Source: DATAQC01 sp039649175 (lineage in GTDB: Bacteria; Actinomycetota; Acidimicrobiia; Acidimicrobiales; AC-14). Taken from it: 5,702 nucleotides of DNA. Shown in pieces: positions 1 through 4,714 of this stretch. Location of the stretch: assembly GCA_039649175.1 (NCBI GenBank), contig JBBWZS010000196.1, forward strand, positions 1 to 5,702, given 5' to 3'. Under the pieces are notes generated by a model. It was not told the origin of the DNA and did not search any database. It was given only the letters and a program-made list of their open reading frames with translations. Position 1 is the stretch's first letter; each line of letters opens with the position of its first letter. The position numbers and the translations under genes are program-made.

Positions 1-223
1 TGCGATCCCGAGCGTTCAGGCAGGCAATCGATCGTCCGCCCATGCGGTCGACCTCGTGGGCCACAGCGATGCTGGAGACCGTCGCCCGCCCGACGTGGTT
101 GTCGGGGATCAGGTATCCCGAGGCAACCTTGCTCAGCACCCCGATCTGATGACGCACGTGCATCATGTCCGGTTTGGTCGGCGGCTCGACCTCACAGATC
201 CATTCGAACGCCGAACCGGTCAC
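1..223 (-). CDS. Methylenetetrahydrofolate reductase-like protein, N-terminal part (truncated by window edge)
   Basis: Only the first 74 codons are present, and the frame stays open to the left edge. The visible N-terminus has a FEWICEVEPP segment (residues 6-15), matching the strand-1 glutamate/PP motif of the MetF TIM barrel. A later stretch around residues 42-74 (NHVGRATVSSIAVAHEVDRM, then SIACLNARDR) fits the 'A..i....g....hl.crdrn' region of that family. Family members reduce 5,10-methylenetetrahydrofolate to 5-methyltetrahydrofolate with a flavin cofactor, feeding methionine synthesis. The GTG at 221-223 is the upstream-most possible start, because an in-frame TAA lies four codons earlier (233-235); a later ATG at codon 20 would remove the conserved EVEPP motif. 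No Shine-Dalgarno sequence precedes the GTG, but a -10-like hexamer sits six bases upstream. The FAD- and folate-binding parts lie outside the window, so the exact subfamily cannot be set. The family call is recognition from the N-terminus only. Confidence 0.68.
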   Translation of the reverse strand, partial: MTGSAFEWICEVEPPTKPDMMHVRHQIGVLSKVASGYLIPDNHVGRATVSSIAVAHEVDRMGGRSIACLNARDR

Positions 224-229
224 CGCCGC

Positions 230-235
230 AGATTA
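230..235 (-). promoter_or_regulatory. Candidate -10 box for leaderless transcription of the MTHFR-like gene
   Basis: Read on the minus strand, TAATCT is followed by exactly six bases and then the GTG start at 223. This fits the actinobacterial TANNNT -10 with transcription starting at the first base of the start codon. The absence of a ribosome binding site agrees with this. No convincing -35 box is seen at 17-18 bp spacing. The assignment is inference from spacing and sequence. Confidence 0.4.
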
Positions 236-309
236 CCCAAGGCGACGCCCGGTTCCGTGCCCTGATCCGACGGCAGCCAGGGGGGTATCCCCGGACACGT
301 TCACGATCG

Positions 310-675
310 TCAACCCAAGGTGTCCAGGGCGGCGAGCATGCGCTTCAGGGCGACCTGGCGGTAGGACGACTCCATCAACTCGGCGATCTCGCCCCAGTCG
401 ACCGGCGCACAAGCGAAATCGAGGGCCACCCAGCCGGCGGGGCCGAAGTACGGCGGGATGTAGAAGCGGTCGTCTTCGAGCAACGCCGGGCGCTCGTCCG
501 CCTCGGGCTTGAAGATCACCCCGTACGGATGGGTGTCGTGGCCGGAGAAGACGGCGAACAGCTTCTTGCCGGCACGGAACGTGGGTCGGCCCCACGCCTC
601 CACCTCGGCAGCTTCGGGCAGGGAAAGGCACACCTGGCGCAACTCGCTCAGGTACGGGTCGTCGTCGGCGTACAT
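310..675 (-). CDS. MmcQ/YjbR family protein
   Basis: This 121-residue protein carries the hallmarks of the MmcQ/YjbR (DUF419) family and has the usual length for it. In order these are LPEA (19-22), WGRPTFR followed by GKKLFAVF (28-43), GVIFKPE (52-58), a central PPYFGPAGWVALDF block (74-87), DW (93-94) and the C-terminal SSYRQVALKRM helix (103-113). The fold is a small alpha/beta domain resembling a double-wing DNA-binding motif. Cellular roles are mostly unproven, and no enzyme activity is implied by what is visible. The ATG at 673-675 is the only sensible start: upstream in frame there is no start codon before a stop at 700-702. No strong Shine-Dalgarno is seen. It lies 86 bp upstream of the MTHFR-like gene on the same strand and is divergent from the cupin lipoprotein, with a 55-bp shared spacer. 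It could be co-transcribed with the MTHFR-like gene, although that gene has its own candidate promoter. Family assignment is confident, function unknown. Confidence 0.88.
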   Translation of the reverse strand: MYADDDPYLSELRQVCLSLPEAAEVEAWGRPTFRAGKKLFAVFSGHDTHPYGVIFKPEADERPALLEDDRFYIPPYFGPAGWVALDFACAPVDWGEIAELMESSYRQVALKRMLAALDTLG

Positions 676-703
676 CCGGGGATGAGGCGTGACCAGAGCC
701 TAC

Positions 704-721
704 GTACCAACCGCCCGGTAC
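704..721. repeat. Inverted repeat in the divergent spacer (operator candidate)
   Basis: GTACC (704-708) and GGTAC (717-721) are perfect inverted repeats separated by eight bases. They lie in the 55-bp spacer between two divergent genes, and the right arm overlaps the candidate -10 box at 719-724. That is where a repressor dimer site would be expected, but five-base arms can arise by chance. No regulator gene is adjacent. Confidence 0.3.
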
Positions 722-724
722 CGT
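719..724 (+). promoter_or_regulatory. Candidate -10 box for leaderless transcription of the cupin lipoprotein gene
   Basis: TACCGT fits TANNNT and is followed by exactly six bases and then the ATG at 731. There is no Shine-Dalgarno sequence before this ATG. The spacing matches a leaderless actinobacterial mRNA. No clear -35 element is present, so the call rests on the -10 and its distance. Confidence 0.4.
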
Positions 725-730
725 CGTGGC

Positions 731-1273
731 ATGCGCCGCGCCGGTCTCGTCTCAGTCCTGCTCGCCCTCGTCGTCTTCGTGTCCGGCTGCGGGAGCGACT
801 CCACCTCTGGCCGGGCGGCGACCACATCCGCCCCCACCACCACGGCGTCGAGCCCCACCACCACGGTGGCCGTGCAGAAAGACGTCCTCAACTCGCAGGT
901 CGATCCCCCCGGCGCCCAGGGCCGCACCCTCACGCTGATCCGCTACACCATCGCCCCCGGCGCCAAGCTGGCCGCCCACATCCACCCCGGCGTGCAGATG
1001 GCGTCCATCCAGTCCGGCTCGCTCGCCTACACGGTGATCTCGGGCACGGCGAGCGTGCGCCGGGCTCCTGCGGGCACCACCGAGCAGGTGACGGGCCCCG
1101 CCGACATCACCCTCAACCAGGGTGACTCGGTGATCGAGAAGGGCGACATGGTGCACTTCGGCGCCAACACGACGGCGACGCCGGTGGTGATCGTGGCCAC
1201 CTTGTTGACCGAGGACGGTCAGGACCTGGCCGTGCCCGTCACGACCACGGTCCCCACCTCGACACCCGGTTGA
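731..1273 (+). CDS. Secreted cupin-domain lipoprotein
   Basis: This 180-residue protein begins with a lipoprotein signal peptide: MRR, a hydrophobic stretch (residues 5-17) and the lipobox V-S-G-C with Cys20 as the lipidated residue. It should be anchored on the outer face of the cytoplasmic membrane. Residues 21-47 are a low-complexity Thr/Ser/Pro/Ala linker, and a shorter Thr/Pro tail ends the protein. Residues 66-160 look like one cupin beta-barrel. The first motif has PGAKLAAHIHPGVQ (76-89), giving His83 and His85 but Gln89 where cupins usually have Glu. The second, GDSVIEKGDMVHFGAN (131-146), supplies His142 and Asn146 in a spacing slightly off the classic pattern. Metal binding is therefore plausible but not certain, and no substrate can be named. 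A longer in-frame start at 689 exists, but it would put 14 charged or polar residues ahead of the signal peptide, so 731 is preferred. The stop lies only 7 bp from the end of the convergent GH1-like gene. Confidence 0.83.
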   Translation: MRRAGLVSVLLALVVFVSGCGSDSTSGRAATTSAPTTTASSPTTTVAVQKDVLNSQVDPPGAQGRTLTLIRYTIAPGAKLAAHIHPGVQMASIQSGSLAYTVISGTASVRRAPAGTTEQVTGPADITLNQGDSVIEKGDMVHFGANTTATPVVIVATLLTEDGQDLAVPVTTTVPTSTPG

Positions 1274-1280
1274 CCCCGGA

Positions 1281-2027
1281 CTACCGGTAGAGGGCGGCGA
1301 CGGCCCGGGGCAGGGCCTGGTCGAGTGGGATGGCGCTTCGTGCCATCCGCCGCAGGACGGCGCCGATGAGCGTGGGAGGAGACCGCCTCACGTACCAGTC
1401 ACGGCGACGTTCGGTCAGCCACGGCCGTAGTTCGTAGCGCCCCACGCCCTGGGCTCGGGCGCCGAGGACGTCGACGAGCAGCCCGTCGAGCTCGTAGACC
1501 GGTCGGGCGCCCAGCTCGAGGGTGACCTCAGCGTCGGGGTCGACGCGGTTCACTGCGGCGCGGGCGGCGACGTGGGCGGCGAGGACATGGTCGAGCGACC
1601 GGACGAGGTCGCCCACCGCGCCGACCCGGTACGGCGGCCGTGCCCCGGTGATCCACGCCTGCCAGCACGCCACGTTGGGCTCGACCAGGGTGACGACGTG
1701 GTGGCACCGCTCACCCAGTCGCTCGGTCACCGCCTCGGCCCACCCTGCGAACCGGGCCGGTGACTCCAGGCGCAGCCAGAAGTCGGCGCCCAGCCAGTCG
1801 GGTCGCCCCCCGTCGTCGAGGACGATCACCGGCGCCACGCCTCGCGCCCGTCCGGCGTCGCACGCCCGGGCGTAGTCCTCGAACACCGCCTCGTCGTAGG
1901 CACCCTCGACGGGCTCGGCGCGAGCCCAGTCGACGCCCAGGCGGAAGGTGTCCCCGCCGGAGGCCGCGGCGCGCTCGATGTGCTGGTGGGGGGAGGCGTC
2001 GGTCACCGCGCCGGCGATCGTAGCCAC
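1281..2027 (-). CDS. Half-length glycoside hydrolase family 1-like protein, probably catalytically impaired
   Basis: The 248 residues resemble only the first half of GH1 beta-glycosidases (normally about 400-480 residues). Recognisable elements are FRLGVDWARAEP (28-39; family pattern fR..W.R..P), a YDEAVFEDYARACDAGRARG helix (44-63), a TIM-barrel strand VAPVIVL (64-70), RPDWL (75-79) and TLVEPNVACWQAWITGARPP (113-132). The last corresponds to the T-x-N-E-P acid/base motif: Glu116 is kept, but the usual Asn is Val115. The His of the 'TLHHWDLP' segment is replaced by Asp (DDGGRP, 71-76). The C-terminal half carrying the nucleophile glutamate (TENG motif) is absent, and the gene stops normally with no visible frameshift. 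It may bind sugars without hydrolysing them, or be a degenerate remnant. The GTG at 2025-2027 is the only in-frame start near the N-terminus; no ribosome binding site is clear, and a weak -10-like TATCCG lies eight bases upstream. It is divergent from the PIG-L gene and convergent with the lipoprotein gene. Confidence 0.7.
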   Translation of the reverse strand: MATIAGAVTDASPHQHIERAAASGGDTFRLGVDWARAEPVEGAYDEAVFEDYARACDAGRARGVAPVIVLDDGGRPDWLGADFWLRLESPARFAGWAEAVTERLGERCHHVVTLVEPNVACWQAWITGARPPYRVGAVGDLVRSLDHVLAAHVAARAAVNRVDPDAEVTLELGARPVYELDGLLVDVLGARAQGVGRYELRPWLTERRRDWYVRRSPPTLIGAVLRRMARSAIPLDQALPRAVAALYR

Positions 2028-2046
2028 CGCCCCAACGGATAGGGTC

Positions 2047-2069
2047 CGGCGATGGTTCGACGGTCGCCG
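2047..2069. repeat. Inverted repeat in the divergent GH1-like/PIG-L spacer
   Basis: CGGCGA (2047-2052) and TCGCCG (2064-2069) are perfect inverted repeats around an 11-base spacer. They sit in the 68-bp region between two divergent starts, next to weak -10-like sequences on both strands (TAGGGT at 2040-2045 plus, TATCCG at 2036-2041 minus). The repeat could be an operator for both genes, but such GC-rich arms are frequent by chance at this base composition. Confidence 0.22.
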
Positions 2070-2082
2070 CTCCGGAGCACGG

Positions 2083-2087
2083 GGAGG
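2083..2087 (+). promoter_or_regulatory. Ribosome binding site of the PIG-L deacetylase gene
   Basis: GGAGG lies eight bases before the ATG at 2096. It is the best Shine-Dalgarno sequence in the window and fixes that start. Confidence 0.7.
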
Positions 2088-2095
2088 TCGGGACG

Positions 2096-2902
2096 ATGAC
2101 GCCCCGAACCCTGGTGTTCTTCCACGCCCACCCCGACGACGAATCCATCGCCACCGGCGGCACCATGGCCAAGCTGGCGGCCGACGGTCACCGCGTCGTG
2201 CTGGTCGTGGCCACCCGGGGTGAGAACGGCGAGGTGGCCGACGGCTTCCTGGAGCCGGGTGAGGCGCTGTGGGAACGGCGGATCATCGAGACGGCGGCGT
2301 CGGCCGAGATCCTCGGTGTGTCGCGCGTGGAGTTCCTCGGCTACGTCGACTCGGGCATGATCGGCACCCCTGAGAACGAGGTGCCCGAGTCGTTCTGGCA
2401 GGCCGACGTGGAGGAGGCCGCCGAGCGCTTGGCCGCCATCCTCATGGAGGAGCGCGCCGACGTGGTCACCGCCTACGACGAGAACGGTGTGTACGGCCAC
2501 CCCGACCACATCCAGGTCCATCGGGTGGGCCTGCGAGCGGGCCAGTTGGCCGGCACTCCAAAGGTCTACATGAGCACGGCCAACCGCGATCACATGCGCC
2601 GGGGCATGGAGGCGGCGGTGGCGTCGGGGGTGGAGATGCCCGAGATGCCCGACGACATGCCCGACCCGGCCGACCTGCAGATCGGGGTCCCCGAGGGGCG
2701 CATCACCACCGCCGTCGACGTGCGCGACCGGATCGACGTGAAGCGGCGGTCGATGGCCGCCCACGCCAGCCAGATCTCGGAGACCTCGTTCTTCTTGGCC
2801 ATGCCCCCGGACATGTTCACCGACGCCTTCGGGTGGGAGTGGTACATCCTCGACGGCGCCGCGCCGGACACCCACGAGACCGACCTCCTGGAGGGCCTCT
2901 GA
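2096..2902 (+). CDS. PIG-L family zinc-dependent deacetylase/amidase (MshB/Mca-like)
   Basis: This 268-residue protein has the full PIG-L active site. AHPDDE (11-16) gives the zinc ligands His12 and Asp15 and the catalytic base Asp14. YDENGVYGHPDHIQVH (127-142) gives His135, Asp137 and the third zinc ligand His138. By alignment with MshB from memory, these match His13, Asp15, Asp16, His144, Asp146 and His147. Family members remove acyl groups from amino-sugar conjugates: MshB deacetylates GlcNAc-inositol in mycothiol synthesis, and Mca cleaves mycothiol S-conjugates. The C-terminal HASQISETSFF (about 223-233) is closer to Mca, while GYGHPDH-like spacing also fits MshB, so the substrate is left open. 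A short Met-Pro-acidic insert (181-191) lies between core and C-terminal region. There is no signal peptide, so it is cytoplasmic. A GGAGG eight bases upstream fixes the start. It heads a tight operon with the membrane protein gene five bases downstream and ddl after that. Confidence 0.88.
   Translation: MTPRTLVFFHAHPDDESIATGGTMAKLAADGHRVVLVVATRGENGEVADGFLEPGEALWERRIIETAASAEILGVSRVEFLGYVDSGMIGTPENEVPESFWQADVEEAAERLAAILMEERADVVTAYDENGVYGHPDHIQVHRVGLRAGQLAGTPKVYMSTANRDHMRRGMEAAVASGVEMPEMPDDMPDPADLQIGVPEGRITTAVDVRDRIDVKRRSMAAHASQISETSFFLAMPPDMFTDAFGWEWYILDGAAPDTHETDLLEGL
2890..2895 (+). promoter_or_regulatory. Probable ribosome binding site of the membrane protein gene
   Basis: GGAGGG lies inside the last codons of the deacetylase gene, 12 bases before the GTG at 2908. 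The spacing is on the long side. It supports the GTG start and co-translation with the upstream gene. Confidence 0.45.
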
Positions 2903-2907
2903 GCGGC

Positions 2908-3285
2908 GTGCCCCTCCTGGGGACGCTGCTGGCCATCCACAAGGGCTTCGCCTGGGTCGTGATCGTCGGCAACGGTCTCGCCGGTCTGTGGGCCCTCGGT
3001 GCGGCTCGCTGGCCGTCGCTGCGTACCCGGGCGCTGTGGTGGTTCACGGCCGCAGTCGAACTGTCGGTGTTCGCCCAGGTGGCCATGGGCGTGGGCATGG
3101 TGTCGGGCCAGGGCCTCAAGGCGCCCCAGTTCCACATGTTCTACGGGTTCGTGGCCATCATCGCCGTGGGCATCATCTACTCGTACCGCCAGCAACTGCG
3201 TCACCGCCTCTACCTGCTCTACGGCGGTGGGGGCCTGTTCATCATGGGACTCGGCATCCGCGCCCTGCTGGTGGGCCGCACATGA
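2908..3285 (+). CDS. Small four-helix integral membrane protein of unknown function
   Basis: I do not recognise a named family. The 125-residue protein is hydrophobic, with four likely membrane segments at about residues 13-33, 42-66, 76-93 and 101-122. Short polar connectors include SLRTR (37-41) and RQQLRHR (94-100), whose positive charge suggests a cytoplasmic loop between helices 3 and 4. Possibly functional polar residues are His11 and Lys12 at the start of helix 1, Glu51 within helix 2, and the FHMFYGF motif (75-81) opening helix 3. GGGGLFIMGLGIRA (106-119) forms a glycine-rich last helix. GTG at 2908 is chosen because it lies just after the deacetylase stop, has a GGAGGG upstream, and gives a protein beginning right at the first hydrophobic region; an upstream in-frame ATG at 2833 would add 25 charged residues read from the deacetylase gene out of frame. 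Its stop overlaps the next start as ATGA, indicating translational coupling to ddl. An envelope role is inferred only from context. Confidence 0.8.
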   Translation: MPLLGTLLAIHKGFAWVVIVGNGLAGLWALGAARWPSLRTRALWWFTAAVELSVFAQVAMGVGMVSGQGLKAPQFHMFYGFVAIIAVGIIYSYRQQLRHRLYLLYGGGGLFIMGLGIRALLVGRT

Positions 3286-4445
3286 GCGAGGACCACGGCG
3301 TCATTGAGAACCACACCGAAGCCGAGGCCCGCCGCGACCGGAGCATGACGCGCCGGGCCCGGCTCGTCGTGTTGTTCGGCGGTCGCTCGGCCGAGCACGA
3401 GGTGTCATGCACCTCGGCGGTGTCGGTGCTGAGAGCGGTGGACACCGACCGCTACGACGTCGACCCCGTGGGTGTCACCCACGACGGTCGCTGGGTGCGG
3501 GCCGCAGGGGCGTGGCGCGTCCTGGCCGAACGTGGTGCCGACCGGTTGCCCGCCGCCCTCGAGGCCACGGGGCCCGAGGTCGGCGTGTTCGAGACTCTGG
3601 CACCCGGTCCGGGCGGACTGCCGGTCGTGGTGTTCCCCCTGCTGCACGGGCCGTTCGGCGAGGACGGCACCGTCCAGGGCCTGTGTGAGCTGGCCGACGT
3701 CCCCTATGTGGGATCGGGCGTGCTCGGGTCGGCCACGTGCATGGACAAGGACGCCACCAAGCGCCTGGTGATGGCGGCGGGGCTCACCGTCGCCCCCTGG
3801 CTGAGCGTGCGTGACGACCACGCCGACACCGACGCCAAGATTGCCGCCCTGGGCCGGCGGGTGGCAGACGAGCTGGGTTGGCCGGTGTTCGTGAAGCCCG
3901 CCGCCCTGGGGTCGTCGGTCGGCGTGACCCGGGTTCCCGACGAGGAAGCCCTGACGGCGGCCCTGGCCGAGGCCTTCTCCTACGGCGAGTGGGCGGTGGT
4001 CGAAGAGGCCATCGTCGGCCGCGAGATCGAGTGCGGTGTGCTCGGCGACCGCCCGCCGGTGGCATCGGTGCCGGGCGAGGTGCGTCCCAGCCGGGAGTTC
4101 TACGACTACCAGGACAAGTACCTGGAGGGGCGGGCCGACCTGCTCGTGCCCGCCCCCCTCCCGCCCCAGGTCGTCACCGAGGTGCAGGCTCAGGCCGTCG
4201 CCGCCTTCCGTGCCGTGCGGGCCGAGGCCATGGCCCGCGTCGACTTCTTCTGGGACGAGGGCGGCCGCGACTTGGTGGTGAACGAGGTCAACACCATCCC
4301 CGGGTTCACGCCCATCTCCATGTACCCGCGCATGTGGGAGGCGTCGGGCGTGAGCTATCCCGAGCTGGTCGACCGCCTGGTCACCCTGGCCCTCGAACGC
4401 CACGCCCGCCAGGCCGGCCGGGTGGGCCGGAGCCGTTCGCGGTGA
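3282..4445 (+). CDS. ddl: D-alanine--D-alanine ligase
   Basis: This cytoplasmic ATP-grasp enzyme joins two D-alanines for the peptidoglycan stem peptide. The motifs run in order. GGRSAEHEVS (33-42) has Glu38 matching E. coli DdlB Glu15. HGPFGEDGTVQG follows (122-133). FVKPAALGSS supplies Lys205 for ATP. The omega loop EFYDYQDKY (272-280) has Tyr280 where D-Ala-D-Lac ligases differ, so a normal D-Ala-D-Ala product is expected. The Arg319/Asp321 pair, then NEVNTIPG (334-341) with Glu335 and Asn337, provide Mg2+ ligands. From the ATG at 3282 it is 387 residues. Starting at the ATG at 3345 gives 366, nearer the usual 360-375, and removes a polar 21-residue leader. I keep 3282 because it overlaps the upstream stop as ATGA and has GGTGGG six bases before it, whereas the GGAG before 3345 is only one base away; the start remains the main uncertainty. 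It is the third gene of the operon and ends 15 bp from a convergent gene. Confidence 0.96.
   Translation: MSEDHGVIENHTEAEARRDRSMTRRARLVVLFGGRSAEHEVSCTSAVSVLRAVDTDRYDVDPVGVTHDGRWVRAAGAWRVLAERGADRLPAALEATGPEVGVFETLAPGPGGLPVVVFPLLHGPFGEDGTVQGLCELADVPYVGSGVLGSATCMDKDATKRLVMAAGLTVAPWLSVRDDHADTDAKIAALGRRVADELGWPVFVKPAALGSSVGVTRVPDEEALTAALAEAFSYGEWAVVEEAIVGREIECGVLGDRPPVASVPGEVRPSREFYDYQDKYLEGRADLLVPAPLPPQVVTEVQAQAVAAFRAVRAEAMARVDFFWDEGGRDLVVNEVNTIPGFTPISMYPRMWEASGVSYPELVDRLVTLALERHARQAGRVGRSRSR
4414..4430. terminator. GC-rich hairpin near the convergent ddl/RAM-gene boundary (weak terminator candidate)
   Basis: CCGGCC (4414-4419) and GGCCGG (4425-4430) form a perfect six-base-pair stem with a five-base loop. 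It lies inside the last codons of ddl and 31-47 bases beyond the stop of the minus-strand RAM gene. No T-tract follows on either strand, so it is not a standard intrinsic terminator. It may simply reflect GC-rich Arg/Gly codons. Confidence 0.18.
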
Positions 4446-4460
4446 CTGTCCGGTCGAGCG

Positions 4461-4697
4461 CTACAGGTTGATGACCTGGAAGGTGAGGGTGCGGGTGACA
4501 CCCTCGATGAGCTGGAGACGGCTGACCACGATCTTGCCGAGATCGTCCATGGTCTCGGCCTCCATGCGCACGATCACGTCGTAGGGACCGGTGACCGAGT
4601 CGGCCGCCACCACCCCTTCGATACCCGCCGCCTCGGAACCGACCTGGGCCGCTTGGCCCACCTCGGTCTGCACCAGCACGTACGCCCGAACTGTCAT
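4461..4697 (-). CDS. Stand-alone Lrp/AsnC ligand-binding (RAM) domain protein
   Basis: The 78-residue protein is a single RAM domain (regulation of amino acid metabolism; AsnC_trans_reg) with the beta-alpha-beta-beta-alpha-beta order. YVLVQTEVG is strand 1 (6-14), followed by a helix (15-25), VVAADSVTGPYDVIVRMEA across strands 2 and 3 (29-47), a helix with MDDLGKIVVSRLQLI (50-64), and EGVTRTLTFQVI (65-76). The VTGPYD turn (35-40) and the EGVTRT motif are typical of the effector-binding interface. The helix-turn-helix domain of full Lrp regulators is absent, and the length suits the stand-alone class. Such proteins form dimers or higher rings and bind amino acids; by themselves they are not expected to bind DNA, but may associate with full-length Lrp partners. 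The start at 4697 is supported by AAAGGA 11 bases upstream. The frame is open further upstream, but only as an out-of-frame reading of the PEPCK gene. It follows the PEPCK gene by 16 bp and is probably co-transcribed with it. Confidence 0.88.
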   Translation of the reverse strand: MTVRAYVLVQTEVGQAAQVGSEAAGIEGVVAADSVTGPYDVIVRMEAETMDDLGKIVVSRLQLIEGVTRTLTFQVINL

Positions 4698-4708
4698 CGC
4701 TCTCGTGT

Positions 4709-4714
4709 TCCTTT
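4709..4714 (-). promoter_or_regulatory. Ribosome binding site of the RAM gene, overlapping the PEPCK stop
   Basis: On the minus strand the sequence TGAAAGGA contains both the PEPCK stop codon and the Shine-Dalgarno AAAGGA, 11 bases before the ATG at 4697. The arrangement favours re-initiation after PEPCK termination. Confidence 0.6.

Noticed and set aside
282..292. GGGG-TAT-CCCC mini-hairpin after the YjbR-family gene
   Set aside because: It has a four-base-pair stem, a three-base loop and no T-tract, too weak to call a terminator.
284..313. TTGACG with GATACC 18 bases downstream (minus strand) as a promoter for the MTHFR-like gene
   Set aside because: The -35 is good (5 of 6) but the -10 matches only 3 of 6. 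The TAATCT at 230-235 is better placed. It is kept only as an alternative.
689..730. Upstream GTG start for the cupin lipoprotein
   Set aside because: It would place charged and polar residues before the signal peptide and lies upstream of the candidate -10 box. The ATG at 731 gives a standard lipoprotein N-terminus.
1266..1287. CCGGT/ACCGG inverted repeat spanning the convergent ends of the lipoprotein and GH1-like genes
   Set aside because: Five-base arms with a 12-base loop and no T-tract are not enough to support a bidirectional terminator.
2003..2875. 290-residue minus-strand ORF opposite the PIG-L gene
   Set aside because: It has a His/Val/Gly-rich, domain-free sequence and overlaps a complete enzyme gene on the other strand.
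3405..4403. 332-residue minus-strand ORF opposite ddl
   Set aside because: It is an antisense shadow caused by high third-position GC. The product is His/Gly-rich low complexity, and the plus-strand frame is an unmistakable Ddl.
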